From NCBI RefSeq assembly GCF_900110215.1, contig NZ_FOCX01000004.1:186001-250000 (forward strand): a stretch of 64,000 bases of DNA. The letters run 5' to 3'. Under the pieces are notes generated by a model. That model searched no databases and was not told the origin of the DNA. It worked only from the letters and a program-made list of their open reading frames with translations. Source of the DNA: Halorientalis persicus. Lineage in GTDB: Archaea; Halobacteriota; Halobacteria; Halobacteriales; Haloarculaceae. Of this stretch, positions 25,364 through 34,593 are shown in pieces; positions within the stretch are counted from its first letter, which is position 1; the number at the start of each line of letters is the position of its first letter. A program made the translations under genes and the position numbers.

Positions 25364-25927
25364 TCAGACCTTCGAGAAGTTCGAGTCGGGGTAGACCTTC
25401 CCGTCCGCGAGGTCGACCACGTCCAGGTCGGCGAGTCGGGCCAGCCGGTCCGCGGCGGCGTCCTCGGGAACGTCGAGGTCGACGGCCCGGGCGATCACCC
25501 GCTCGCGAGTGGGCACTGACTCGATGAGGCCGTCGCCGTCGGTTTCGGTCTCCTCGGCGACGATGGCCTTCAGGATCGCGCCGTTGTGACGCCGCTCCCG
25601 GACGGTCTCGCGCTCGTCCCACTGCACCGTCAGTGTCCCGTCCTCGTTGACGTGTTCGACGACGAACCCGTCGGGGAGGTGGTCGTTCAGGGCCGCGACG
25701 AGGGCGGCCCGATCGAAGCGGGGCCGGAGCGTCTGGTGGGTCCCGTCCGAGGACGCGTGGACGACCTCGACGTTGAGCCCGGTCTCCTCGACGGCGTCGG
25801 CGACGCTGTCGGCCAGCTGCCGGCTCACCGTGCCGAGTACGTCGCCTTTCTCCCGGCGGTACTTCGCCTCCTCGGCCGCCAGTTCAGCGTAGGACTCCAT
25901 CAACTCGTGTGCGGTCTGTTCGCTCAT
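25364..25927 (-). CDS. Hypothetical protein divergent from PCNA
   Basis: A 187-residue soluble protein that I do not recognise. The N-terminal 45 residues are an acidic helix with a KYRREK patch (22-27), the middle (50-110) is alternating strands and helices with [11 protein letters not shown] and GTLTVQWDE, and the C-terminal region (120-187) could be a small winged-helix ([25 protein letters not shown]). The gene starts 149 bases from the PCNA start, pointing away, so its promoter could be shared with pcn. A replication-linked role is possible from context only. Confidence 0.6.
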   Translation of the reverse strand: MSEQTAHELMESYAELAAEEAKYRREKGDVLGTVSRQLADSVADAVEETGLNVEVVHASSDGTHQTLRPRFDRAALVAALNDHLPDGFVVEHVNEDGTLTVQWDERETVRERRHNGAILKAIVAEETETDGDGLIESVPTRERVIARAVDLDVPEDAAADRLARLADLDVVDLADGKVYPDSNFSKV

Positions 25928-26076
25928 ACCACGTCTTTCGGTGGCCGGACACGAAACTTCGGGGGTGGTCGCCCGTGACCCCGCTGTGGCCGCCGTCGTT
26001 CACCTCGCCGTGGCGACGCCGCCGGGGAACGGAAAGACGGGACTTTTTAACAGATGCGGGCGTAGCCCGGGTCAAG

Positions 26077-26820
26077 ATGTTCAACGCCATCGTGAGTGCA
26101 GACACGCTCCGGGCGACGCTCGACTCCGTGAGCGTCCTGGTGGACGAGTGCAAGATCCACCTCACGGACGAGGGCATCGAGATCCGGGCGGTCGACCCGG
26201 CCAACGTCGGGATGGTCGACCTGCGGCTCGACGCCGCGGCCTTCGAGTCCTACGAGACCGACGGCGGGATCATCGGTGTCAACCTCTCGCGGCTGGAGGA
26301 GTTCGCCGGCATGGCCGACGCGGGCCAGCTCATCCAGCTGGAACTCGACGAAGAGACCCGGAAGCTTCACGTCCAGATCGATGGGCTAGAGGGGACCCTT
26401 GCGCTGATCGACCCCGATTCGATCCGGCAGGAACCCGACCTGCCCGACCTGGACCTGCCCGCGAGGGTCGTCCTCGAAGGCAAGGATATCGACCGCGCCG
26501 TGACGGCCGCCGACATGGTCTCCGATCACATCGCGCTCGGTGTCGAGACCGACGAGGAGGTGTTCTACGTCGACGCCGAGGGCGACACCGACGACGTCCA
26601 CTTCGAGCTCGGTCGGGACGACCTCATCGACCTCGTGGCTGGTGACGCCCACTCGCTGTTCTCGCTCGACTATCTGAAGGACATGAACAAGGCCATCCCG
26701 AAAGACGCCGAGATCGAGATGGAACTCGGCGAGGAGTTCCCCGTCAAGATGCACTTCGACATCGCGGAGGGCGACGGGACGGTAACGTATATGCTCGCGC
26801 CGCGTATCCAGAGCGACTGA
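26077..26820 (+). CDS. pcn: PCNA, DNA polymerase sliding clamp
   Basis: A 247-residue PCNA. It begins [34 protein letters not shown] and has the two-domain repeat, with the interdomain connector (about 115-130) and the conserved [26 protein letters not shown] end. It forms the trimeric ring that holds replicative polymerases, Fen1 and ligase by their PIP motifs. Its surface is strongly acidic, as in other halophilic clamps. The ATG before FNAI is the start; the in-frame extension upstream of it is basic and unlike the family. PriL is 2.6 kb downstream in the same direction. Confidence 0.96.
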   Translation: MFNAIVSADTLRATLDSVSVLVDECKIHLTDEGIEIRAVDPANVGMVDLRLDAAAFESYETDGGIIGVNLSRLEEFAGMADAGQLIQLELDEETRKLHVQIDGLEGTLALIDPDSIRQEPDLPDLDLPARVVLEGKDIDRAVTAADMVSDHIALGVETDEEVFYVDAEGDTDDVHFELGRDDLIDLVAGDAHSLFSLDYLKDMNKAIPKDAEIEMELGEEFPVKMHFDIAEGDGTVTYMLAPRIQSD

Positions 26821-26885
26821 CCCCGCTGTCTACCACAGCCCTTTTCATCACGTTGCCCTCGCTTCTATCCGAGCACTGACCCGTC

Positions 26886-28715
26886 ATGGCTGGACCCGAC
26901 GACGGACCGACCGACCGCGAGCCCGATCCCGAAGAATCCGTTCGCGAGGCCGTCGAACGCTCCCGGAGCGGCGCGCCGGCGGTCGGCCGGGTCGTCCGTG
27001 ACCGCTTCTCGACCGACGAGGTGTTCCAGCGGATCATCGCGGCGGCCGACGAGGAGATCACCGCTGGCAGCCGGGAACTGTTCTTCAGCGGCCTCGCCGC
27101 GGGCTTTGCGATCACCATTACGTTCCTCATGTACGCCTCCCTGACGGCCTCGACCGACGGGGACACGGTGTTGAGCGTGATGCTCTACCCGCTGGGGTTC
27201 ATCTACATCATCATCGGCGGGTACCAGCTGTACACCGAGAACACGTTGCCGCCGGTGGCGCTGACGCTGGAGCGACTGGCGTCGATCCCCGCACTCCTGC
27301 GCAACTGGACCGTGGTGCTGCTGGGGAACTTCGCCGGGGGCGCGCTCGGCGCAGTGGCGCTCGTCTTCGGCGGCGTCCTCTCGCCGGAAGCCGCGACGGC
27401 GGCGACCTATCTGGCCGAGAAAGGGATCGCCACGGAGTGGTGGTCGCTGTTCTCCAAGGCCGCGTTCGCCGGCCTCATCGTCGCCGGCGTCGTCTGGGTG
27501 GAGTACGCCGCCCGCGACACCATCTCGCGGCTGGTGGTCATCTATCTGGCCTTCCTGTCGATCCCGCTGGGCGGCCTCTATCACTCCGTGGTCTCCTTCA
27601 CGGAGATGGTGTACCTGGTGTTGCGCGGCGACCTCCTCTTCGTGACCGGGATGGTCGAGTTCGTCCTCCCGGTACTGCTGGGCAACACCCTCGGCGGCGT
27701 CGTGCTGGTGACGCTGGTCAACTACTTCCAGACGACCGAGACCCGGCTGGAGTCGGCCCGCTTCGAGGGCGCGACCCGTCAGCTCTCGATCCGTGAGTGG
27801 CTGTTCGGCGGCTTCGTCGGTCGCTCGTACGTCCCCCTGATCGACACCGTCGAGCCAGCCGCCGAGAACGGCGATCACCACCGCGTGATCGTCCCCATCG
27901 CCAACCCCCGGACGGAGACGCATCTCGTCGAACTGGCCTGTATGCTCGCGCGCGGTCACGACGAGGCGACCGTCCACGCCGTCCACATCGTCCAGAAACC
28001 CGACCGGGGCGTGCGGGGGTACGGCGGCCCGAACCGTCGGCGGATCGTCGACGAGTCCGAGAATCTCCTCGAACCGCTCCACGAGACCGCCGCGGGCTAC
28101 GACGTGGGATTCGAGACGTCGACGGTCGTCTCCCACCGCTCGTTCGAGGAAATCTTCGACATCGTCCGGCGCAAGGACGCCGACACCGTGGTCATGGGCT
28201 GGAGCGACGACCGTCTCTGGACGGCGGCCCGCTCGGATCGGTCGCTGAGCGACCTCACCCGCCGGCTCCCCAGCGACTTCTTGATCCTCAAAGACCGCGG
28301 GCTGGACACCTCGAACGTCCTCTTGCCGACCGACGGCGGGCCGAACTGCGAGTTGAGCGCGTCGGTGGCCCGGACCCTCCAGGCCGTCTCGGGGGCGTCG
28401 GTGGAGTTACTCCACGTCGTCGACGGGCCCGGGGAGCGCGAGGCCGGCGAGCAGTTCCTCGCCGACTGGGCCGTCGAGCAGGACCTCGCCGAGGCGACGA
28501 TGACCGTCGACGACTCCGGCGATCTGGAGACGGCCATCGAGAACGCGGCCGAGGACGCGTCGCTCGTGATCATGGGCGCGACCGAGCGCGGCCTCCTCTC
28601 GCGACTCGTCTCCGACTCCCTGCACATGGACGTGATCGACGACGTCGACGTGTCGGTACTCATGGCCGAGCGCAAGGGTGGCGGGATCCTCGAGCGGCTG
28701 TTCGGCCGCCGATAG
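26886..28715 (+). CDS. Formate/nitrite transporter fused to two universal stress domains
   Basis: A 609-residue fusion. Residues 1-40 are hydrophilic, 45-290 are a formate/nitrite-channel-like domain with six membrane helices and the helix-break pattern GNFAGGALGAV (about 145-155) and GNTLGGVVLV (about 262-271). Residues about 300-605 are two USP domains; the second contains the nucleotide loop MGATERGLLSRLVSDS. An FNT channel would carry small monovalent anions such as formate, nitrite or hydrosulfide; the USP units could gate it by nucleotide. Substrate is unknown. It follows pcn by 65 bases. Confidence 0.85.
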   Translation: MAGPDDGPTDREPDPEESVREAVERSRSGAPAVGRVVRDRFSTDEVFQRIIAAADEEITAGSRELFFSGLAAGFAITITFLMYASLTASTDGDTVLSVMLYPLGFIYIIIGGYQLYTENTLPPVALTLERLASIPALLRNWTVVLLGNFAGGALGAVALVFGGVLSPEAATAATYLAEKGIATEWWSLFSKAAFAGLIVAGVVWVEYAARDTISRLVVIYLAFLSIPLGGLYHSVVSFTEMVYLVLRGDLLFVTGMVEFVLPVLLGNTLGGVVLVTLVNYFQTTETRLESARFEGATRQLSIREWLFGGFVGRSYVPLIDTVEPAAENGDHHRVIVPIANPRTETHLVELACMLARGHDEATVHAVHIVQKPDRGVRGYGGPNRRRIVDESENLLEPLHETAAGYDVGFETSTVVSHRSFEEIFDIVRRKDADTVVMGWSDDRLWTAARSDRSLSDLTRRLPSDFLILKDRGLDTSNVLLPTDGGPNCELSASVARTLQAVSGASVELLHVVDGPGEREAGEQFLADWAVEQDLAEATMTVDDSGDLETAIENAAEDASLVIMGATERGLLSRLVSDSLHMDVIDDVDVSVLMAERKGGGILERLFGRR

Positions 28716-28769
28716 CGTCACACGCGCGTCTGACGCATCGTTTTGTAGGAGGAGCGACCATACGGACGT

Positions 28770-29384
28770 ATGCCGAGCCTCTCGGAGGCCTACACCGACC
28801 GACGCGACCGCGGGAAGCGTGACCCACGCCGGGTCGCGCTGGGCGCGGCCGTGTCGCTGTCGGGCGCGCTCGCGCTCGTCGTCGCCCTGCTCGTGGTGAC
28901 GACGCCGCTCGGGGACCTCCTCGGGGCCACCGACGCCATCGCCGCCAAACACATGGGCGGCGTCCTCGCGGGGCTGGGCGGCCCGGCCGTCCTGCTCGGG
29001 GTCGTCGCCGTCTTGCCCTCGAAGCGCCGCCAGCAACTCGGGGTCGTCGCCGGCTCGCTCGTCTCGGTCGCCGGCGTCTCTCTGTTCTCCGTCGCTTACC
29101 CGCAACGCTGGGTCCGGGCGGCCGACTCCCTCGTCTTCGAGACGGCTGTCGTCTACTTCGTCGGCGCGTTCGTCGCGCTCTGGTACGTCTTCGTCGCCGT
29201 CGCGAACTTCCGCCGGCGCAACGACCCTCACGGCACCGTCACCCTCGAGATCGAGAAGGGCGGCGAGACACGCCGCATGGAGGTTACGCCCGCCGAACTG
29301 CAGGAGTACCGGTCGAAACTGGCCGACGGTGGTCCTGAGAACGAGGAGATCGTCACCGAGATCGAACACCGCCACGAGCGGTGA
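28770..29384 (+). CDS. Four-helix membrane protein, haloarchaeal family
   Basis: A 204-residue protein with a charged N-terminus (1-22), four membrane helices (about 24-46, 62-82, 87-108 and 120-143) and a soluble C-terminal region (148-204) with a short beta-rich part TVTLEIEKGGETRRMEVTPAEL. It is of a haloarchaeal membrane family next to priL, recalled as DUF7139, but I am not sure of the number. It lies 55 bases after the transporter and 61 before priL, so these may be one transcript. Confidence 0.7.
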   Translation: MPSLSEAYTDRRDRGKRDPRRVALGAAVSLSGALALVVALLVVTTPLGDLLGATDAIAAKHMGGVLAGLGGPAVLLGVVAVLPSKRRQQLGVVAGSLVSVAGVSLFSVAYPQRWVRAADSLVFETAVVYFVGAFVALWYVFVAVANFRRRNDPHGTVTLEIEKGGETRRMEVTPAELQEYRSKLADGGPENEEIVTEIEHRHER

Positions 29385-29445
29385 CGCGGCGACTCACTCC
29401 CCGGACCGTCGGGTTTATTCGGACCCGGCGGCAACCAAGGCGTCG

Positions 29446-30540
29446 ATGAAGGCGCTTCACGCCCGCTACCCGTTCCTGTCGGCCGCCCGGGAGGCGGTCG
29501 AGACCGCCGGCGTCGATCTGGCCGAGCTGGTCGCCAGCGACTCGGCGGCGGTCGAGCGCGGCCTGGAGCGCGTCGAGTGGGCGGTCACCGAGGGCACCGT
29601 CGGCGAGCCACACCGTCGCACCCGCGTCGAGTTGCTCTCCTATCCCGTCGCCAGAGTCCTCGTGTCGCTGGTCGACGAACACATCCTGTTGCGCCGCTAC
29701 GCCCGCGCGGAGGCGGCGACGGCCTACGATCGCTTCTCCGAGGAACTGACCGCGACGGCGGAGTTCCAGAGCACTCGCACCGAGCGGCTGGACCTGCAGG
29801 ACCTGCTCGCCGAATTCGATCTGGCGGGGCACGTCCACGCGGTCGCGGGTGAAGACGGAGACTACCGGGTGGACGTGGGAACCTACCTCGAACACACGGC
29901 CGGGCAGTTCGGCGACGAGTGGCGGCTGGTCAACCGCCCGCTGTCCGACGGTCAGGTCCCGGTCGCCGAGGACGAACTCCTCCTGCTCGTCCGCCAGGCC
30001 GTCCGTCGCCGCGTCGAGGACGGGCTCCCTCTCTCGGTGCCCGACGCCATCGCCGCTGAACTCGAGGACGAAGCCGAACGTGTCCGGGAGGTGCTGGCCG
30101 ATCTGGACCTGACCCGCGATATCGACACGGTGGTCCCGGACCTGTTCCCGCCGTGTATGCGCCACCTGCTCGACAAGGTCCAGAAGGGCGAACACCTCGA
30201 ACACCACTCCCGGTTCGCCATCGCCGCCTTCCTGACGAGTATCGGGATGACAACCGACGAGATCGTCGACCTCTTTCAGGTCAACCCCGGCTTCGGCGAG
30301 GAGGCCACGCGCTACCAGGTCGATCACATCCGCGGGGAGACCAGTCCGACCGAGTACTCCGCGCCGGCGTGTGCGACGATGCAGTCCTACGGCGACTGCG
30401 TGAACAAAGACGACATCTGCGAGGACGTGATCAACGAGTCACACCCGCTGAACTACTACGAACACCGGCTGGAGGAGGCCGACGAGGAGGAACTGGTGGA
30501 CTGGCGAGAGGGCGAGGACGAGGACGACGACGCGGAGTAA
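29446..30540 (+). CDS. priL: DNA primase large subunit
   Basis: A 364-residue PriL. The C-terminal domain carries four cysteines for a 4Fe-4S cluster: Cys237 (FPPCMRHL), Cys309 (APACATM), Cys318 (YGDCVN) and Cys325 (DICEDV). In archaea PriL regulates and supports the catalytic PriS subunit, which is not in this window. The N-terminus MKALHARYPFL is typical and picks the start; an upstream frame of 39 residues is not credible. The C-terminus is acidic (EGEDEDDDAE). It is near pcn, a common haloarchaeal arrangement. Confidence 0.95.
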   Translation: MKALHARYPFLSAAREAVETAGVDLAELVASDSAAVERGLERVEWAVTEGTVGEPHRRTRVELLSYPVARVLVSLVDEHILLRRYARAEAATAYDRFSEELTATAEFQSTRTERLDLQDLLAEFDLAGHVHAVAGEDGDYRVDVGTYLEHTAGQFGDEWRLVNRPLSDGQVPVAEDELLLLVRQAVRRRVEDGLPLSVPDAIAAELEDEAERVREVLADLDLTRDIDTVVPDLFPPCMRHLLDKVQKGEHLEHHSRFAIAAFLTSIGMTTDEIVDLFQVNPGFGEEATRYQVDHIRGETSPTEYSAPACATMQSYGDCVNKDDICEDVINESHPLNYYEHRLEEADEEELVDWREGEDEDDDAE

Positions 30541-30567
30541 CGGCTGTGGGTCACCGGCCCGGACCGA

Positions 30568-30777
30568 TCACTCCTGAGAGGAGAGCCAGTAGCCGACGCC
30601 GGTCATGACGGCGATGAACAGCACGACTGCGCCGAGGACGGCGAGACCGCCGGTTCCCGAGAGGTTGCCACCGTCGGTCCCGAACGCCGTGCCGACGCCC
30701 ACGACGGCCGCGATGAAGACGAGTACTGCCGCGAACGAGACGCCCGCTTCGACGACCGTCTCCCGCTCGATGTTCAT
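30568..30777 (-). CDS. Small two-helix membrane protein (DUF7472-like)
   Basis: A 69-residue protein beginning MNIERETVVEAGVSFAAV, with two membrane helices (about 14-34 and 45-65) linked by a glycine-rich loop with GTDGGNLSGTGG. I believe it is the haloarchaeal DUF7472 family, of unknown function. The ATG at 30777 is chosen because the in-frame leader upstream is short and hydrophilic. The gene is convergent with priL. A further 200 bases without a gene lie between its start and the SWIM protein. Confidence 0.6.
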   Translation of the reverse strand: MNIERETVVEAGVSFAAVLVFIAAVVGVGTAFGTDGGNLSGTGGLAVLGAVVLFIAVMTGVGYWLSSQE

Positions 30778-30978
30778 ATGCGCGGCTTTCACCGGCCCGT
30801 GCAAAAGGGCTTCGATGCCGCCGGACGCGGCCGTTTTCGACACTCTCTGGGCGCGGGGAATTACCCTCTACAGCCCGTCTACCCCGCTGATTTCGGCCAG
30901 GCCGGGCGTATCACTTAGGTAGCTCGGGCACCTCACTTCGAACGGACGCGACGGAAACCAGCAGCGTCCTGATCGCCG

Positions 30979-31590
30979 ATGTCACGAGCTTCCAAGACCC
31001 CGCTCGCACCCGACCTCCGGGACTGTGACGAGCGGACCGTTCGCGCATGGACCGAGTCGATGGCCGTCACGCCGCTGGGCGGCGGCTGTTACCGCGTCGA
31101 CACCGACGACGACACCTACACCGTCGACGTGCCCGGCCACCGCTGTACCTGCCCCGACTACCGCTACCGGGGCACGAACTGCAAACACCGACGCCGGGTC
31201 GCCATCGAGATCACGCAGGGTCGGCTCCCCGCCCCGGGCCAGCGGCGGGCCGACTGCGCCGTCTGCGGCCACGAGTCGTTCGTCCCCGAGACCGACGCGG
31301 TTCCGCTGTGTGCGGACTGCCGGCTCGCCGACGGCGACGTGGCCGTCGACCGCGAGACCGCCGATACCCTCGTCGTCCGCCGGGTGCACCCCGACCGCGC
31401 CGACGAGTACGTCATCGAGGCCACGGGGGCGAGCGTGGCCGAACACGACACGAACGAGGCGTACCCGGCCGACGACCTGGTGGTCGAGGCTGTCTATCTC
31501 GGCGATCAGTTACGCAACGACGACCCTCGCGTGTACGCGTTCCCCTACTCGCGACTCCGGCAGGTCGAGGATGCGGAACTCGTCGATTAG
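30979..31590 (+). CDS. SWIM zinc-finger protein with a second zinc ribbon
   Basis: A 203-residue protein. The SWIM pattern CxCxnCxH is [16 protein letters not shown] (Cys56, Cys58, Cys68, His70). A second zinc site CAVC...CADC (Cys93/96 and 111/114) follows. SWIM domains bind DNA or proteins, and the haloarchaeal SWIM family is not characterised. The C-terminal part (120-203) is beta-rich. The stop overlaps the stop of the hjc gene by four bases, convergent. Confidence 0.85.
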   Translation: MSRASKTPLAPDLRDCDERTVRAWTESMAVTPLGGGCYRVDTDDDTYTVDVPGHRCTCPDYRYRGTNCKHRRRVAIEITQGRLPAPGQRRADCAVCGHESFVPETDAVPLCADCRLADGDVAVDRETADTLVVRRVHPDRADEYVIEATGASVAEHDTNEAYPADDLVVEAVYLGDQLRNDDPRVYAFPYSRLRQVEDAELVD

Positions 31591-32120
31591 AGCATCTCGA
31601 CGGCATCTTCGAGCGTGATGTCGCCGCGCTCGAACGCTTCGAGTACGTCGCGGACGGCCTCGTCGTCCGCGTCGTCGCCCTCGCTGTCGGCCGCCTGTGC
31701 GGCCTCTTCGAGCGTGACCTTCTGGGTGTCGCCGACGAACTCCGCAAAGTCGGTGCCCTCGGCGAGTGCGGTCGCTTTCTTGACGCGGTAGTTGCCGCCG
31801 TCGGTCGTGTAGAGGTCGCCGGGGTGGAAGAAGTACCAGTCCTCGCGGTCGAAGCGGACGCCGACGCGGGGTTTCGCGCCGAAGTTCTGGGCGAAGTACA
31901 GCAGGGCTTCGATCTCCTCGCCGTCGAGGTAGATGGGATCGCCCGCGGAGGATTTCGCCTCGATGGCGTAGAAGGCCTCGCCGTCGCCAGCGAGTACGTC
32001 CGGGAGTTCCCGCTCGGTGGCGCTCCCGCTGGCGGGGGCACGCATCACCGCGAACCCGGACTCGTCGAGGGCGTTGACGAGTTCCCGCTCGCGCCGGTCG
32101 CCTTTCCGGTTCGAGGACAT
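31587..32120 (-). CDS. hjc: Holliday junction resolvase Hjc
   Basis: A 177-residue archaeal resolvase with a C-terminal extension. The restriction-like active site is seen in ERELVNAL (Glu11/Glu13), LPDVLA (Asp41) and AIEAKSS (Glu54, Lys56), matching E-x-D-ExK. It cuts four-way DNA junctions during recombination. The core is about 125 residues; the extra 50 (acidic, with a C-terminal [19 protein letters not shown]) are not part of the catalytic fold. Start at [13 protein letters not shown] is supported by the family N-terminus. Confidence 0.92.
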   Translation of the reverse strand: MSSNRKGDRRERELVNALDESGFAVMRAPASGSATERELPDVLAGDGEAFYAIEAKSSAGDPIYLDGEEIEALLYFAQNFGAKPRVGVRFDREDWYFFHPGDLYTTDGGNYRVKKATALAEGTDFAEFVGDTQKVTLEEAAQAADSEGDDADDEAVRDVLEAFERGDITLEDAVEML

Positions 32121-32231
32121 ACCACGGCTTGGCCGGGTGGGGGCAAAAGGGACACGGGAGCGGGGCGGAACTGAACGGAAACCACTTGAGCGGGCCACCC
32201 CGAGGACCGACGTGATCGGAGTGAGCCGTCG

Positions 32232-33128
32232 GTGACGGGGACACCACTCGCCGTGTACGCGCTGGCACTGTTGCCCGCCGTTCTCTGGGGGTTCGGGCCT
32301 ATCTTCGACAAGCGCGGGATGGACGCCGGCGGGACGGCGACCCAGGCCGCCATCGTCGTCGTAGTCGTCGACGCCGTCCTGTACTGGCTGGCCCTGCTGG
32401 TGACCTCCTGGCCGAACCCGCTCTCGGGGCTAACGCTCGATCTCGTCGCGATTTTCGCCGTCGCCGGCCTCTTCGGTACTGCGATGGGGCGCATCCTCGT
32501 GTTCGCCGGCGTCGAGCGGGTCGGGGCGAGCATCAACAGCGCCGGCATCAGTACGCGTCCGCTGTTCGCCACCCTGCTCGCGCTGGGCTTTCTCGGCGAA
32601 CCCCTCGGTCCGCTCACCGGGGTCGGAATCGTCGTCCTCGTCGGCGGACTGGTCGTCCTGACCTACTCCAAGGGCGGGGACGTGTCGGGGTGGAAGCCCC
32701 GGGACCTGCTGTTCCCGGTCGGCGCGGCGGCGGTGTTCGGGGCCGGGAACGTCCTCCGGCGCTACGGCTTCGGGGACACCGTCGCGACGCCCCTGCAGGC
32801 CGTCACGATCAACGAGACCGCCGCCCTCGTCGCGCTGGCGGCCTACGCCCTCGCCACGAAGGGGGTCGACGCTCTGGACACGCCCCGTGCGTCCTACGCG
32901 TACTTCAGCGGGAGCGGGCTCGTCACGGCCGTCGCCCTGCTGTCCTTTTTCACTGCGCTCTCGATGGAGGCCGGACGGGTCGCCGTCGTCGACTCGCTGG
33001 CGGCGACGGCCCCGCTGTTCACGACCGTCTTCGCCGCCCTCTTGTTGCGGGACGTGGAGCGGGTGACCCGCGGCGTCGTCCTCGGCGCGGCGCTGGTCGT
33101 GGTCGGGGCCGTCCTGATCACGCTTTAG
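32232..33128 (+). CDS. EamA/DMT-superfamily permease
   Basis: A 298-residue protein with about ten membrane helices in two EamA halves (about 5-135 and 150-298). GWGFGPIF-like [16 protein letters not shown] (near 14-29) and [11 protein letters not shown] (about 97-107) are typical of the drug/metabolite transporter superfamily. Substrate unknown. It starts with GTG at 32232, and I see no ATG nearby. The end overlaps the convergent zinc-protein gene by four bases. Confidence 0.82.
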   Translation: MTGTPLAVYALALLPAVLWGFGPIFDKRGMDAGGTATQAAIVVVVVDAVLYWLALLVTSWPNPLSGLTLDLVAIFAVAGLFGTAMGRILVFAGVERVGASINSAGISTRPLFATLLALGFLGEPLGPLTGVGIVVLVGGLVVLTYSKGGDVSGWKPRDLLFPVGAAAVFGAGNVLRRYGFGDTVATPLQAVTINETAALVALAAYALATKGVDALDTPRASYAYFSGSGLVTAVALLSFFTALSMEAGRVAVVDSLAATAPLFTTVFAALLLRDVERVTRGVVLGAALVVVGAVLITL

Positions 33129-33292
33129 TCCCACTCTTCGACCACGACGGCCTCGGAGCTACAGAGGATGCAAGAGCCGCCGTGGCGGATCGCGACGACC
33201 TGCCCGCCACAGTCGAGACAGTGAAGCAAGCGGCGGTGGTCCTTCGACATCTCGGCGCGGATCTCGTCGGTCTGCGGTGGGATCAGCGGCAT
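33125..33292 (-). CDS. Small zinc-ribbon protein
   Basis: A 55-residue protein with two CxxC pairs, HCLDCGG (Cys25/28) and CILC (Cys41/44), separated by a strand QVVAIRHG. This is a zinc ribbon of the kind found in many haloarchaeal small proteins. Function unknown. The start is the ATG before PLIPPQTDE, 13 residues downstream of another in-frame candidate that lacks support. Confidence 0.7.
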   Translation of the reverse strand: MPLIPPQTDEIRAEMSKDHRRLLHCLDCGGQVVAIRHGGSCILCSSEAVVVEEWD

Positions 33293-33420
33293 GGTCGATG
33301 CTGTCACCCTGTGTACGGGCCACACGACCAAGAATTACCTGCCGGCTCGGCGTCCCGAACGGCTCACGTCCCGACACCGCAGGGACCGTTATGTGGTTGT
33401 CCAGTCTCCCCCTCGATAGG

Positions 33421-33780
33421 ATGGGGTCGGAATCGGGGTCGCCGCCGGACGGGCCAGACCCGCTCGAACGCTTCGAGCGGGAGTTGCCCGAGTCCCACGC
33501 CGTGCTGTGGACGGTCATCATCGTCGCGGCGGCGTTCGACGTGGTGACGACGCTCACCGGTCTCGGGGCCGGACTGGCAGAGGGTAACGGTGTCGCCCGC
33601 GCGTTCCTGGCGACCTACGGCAGTTCCGGGATCGGCCTGCTGAAGTTCGCCGCGCTGGTCGTCCTCGTGGTCACCTGGCATTTCCTCCCGGACCGGCCGG
33701 CCGAACTGGTCCTGACCGGCTTCGCCGTCATCTCCGTGCTCACCGTCGGGCTCAACGCCCTGACACTGCTCTCACTCTGA
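33421..33780 (+). CDS. DUF5658-type membrane protein
   Basis: A 119-residue protein with three hydrophobic segments (about 28-45, 58-79 and 93-118). The DVVTTLTGLGAGLAEGNGVARAFL region (about 40-63) matches the DUF5658 pattern of an Asp-x2-TT helix followed by E-x2-P/G, common in haloarchaea. Function unknown. The 28 N-terminal residues are acidic and Pro-rich. The gene overlaps the end of the convergent methyltransferase gene by nine bases. Confidence 0.72.
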   Translation: MGSESGSPPDGPDPLERFERELPESHAVLWTVIIVAAAFDVVTTLTGLGAGLAEGNGVARAFLATYGSSGIGLLKFAALVVLVVTWHFLPDRPAELVLTGFAVISVLTVGLNALTLLSL

Positions 33781-34554
33781 GCGGACGGCGAGAAAGCGCA
33801 GTCGCCGGTAGTCCGCCGTCCACGTCTCGCCGTCGAACAGATCCGGTCGGAGCCGGTCTTCGACGGCTTCGACGACGGCCGCGCGCTCGTCGTCGGGCAC
33901 GCCCGCGAAGATGCTGTCGCCGAACATGGAGAGCCAGTTGGCGAGCCCGCCCGCGCCGCCGTCGAGTTCCGTGGGCCGGTCGAACAGTCGCACGTGGCGG
34001 ACCTCGAAGCCGTGGGTCTCCAGCCGCGGGGCGTACTCGCCGACCGTCGGGAAGTACCACGGGTGTGTCGCGTCGTAGCCCCGGGCGTCGAGTTCGGCGA
34101 GCGTCGCGGTGACGATCCGGTCGACGTTGCCCGCGCCGCCCATTTCGACGACGAAGCGGCCGCCCGGACGGAGCGCGTTGGCCACGCCCGCCAGCACCCG
34201 GTTCTGGTCTACGTCGGAGATCCAGTGGAGCGCGGCGTTGGAGAAGACGGCGTCGAACGGTTCGCGTGCGTGAAACGACCGTGCGTCGGTCCGCTGGAAA
34301 GAGAGGTCGGGATAGGTCTCGCGGGCCTCCCGGACCATCTCGGCCGACCGGTCGATGCCGACGACGGTCCCCGACTCGCCCACCGCATCCGCGATCTCGG
34401 CGGTCAGGTGGCCGGTCCCACAGCCGAGATCGAGGATGCGCTCCCCCGGTTTCGGGTCGAGCAAGTCGACCACCCCCTCACCGTACTCGGTGACGTAGTC
34501 GTGGTCACCGTCGTAGTCGTCCGGGTTCCAGCGGTTCCGGGCACCGTCGTCCAT
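33772..34554 (-). CDS. Class I SAM-dependent methyltransferase
   Basis: A 260-residue methyltransferase with motif I ILDLGCGTGHLTAE (40-53), the acidic post-I residue in VVGIDRS (63-69), and AVFSNAALHWI (about 100-110), which resembles trans-aconitate 2-methyltransferase and related small-molecule enzymes. It would use S-adenosylmethionine, with substrate unknown. It ends near the DUF5658 gene and starts 40 bases from the ahcY end, in the same direction, so it may be co-transcribed with the SAH-hydrolase gene. Confidence 0.82.
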   Translation of the reverse strand: MDDGARNRWNPDDYDGDHDYVTEYGEGVVDLLDPKPGERILDLGCGTGHLTAEIADAVGESGTVVGIDRSAEMVREARETYPDLSFQRTDARSFHAREPFDAVFSNAALHWISDVDQNRVLAGVANALRPGGRFVVEMGGAGNVDRIVTATLAELDARGYDATHPWYFPTVGEYAPRLETHGFEVRHVRLFDRPTELDGGAGGLANWLSMFGDSIFAGVPDDERAAVVEAVEDRLRPDLFDGETWTADYRRLRFLAVRSE

Positions 34555-34593
34555 ACTTGCCGATTCACAGGGCGACAGGAAAAATCGACCGGC

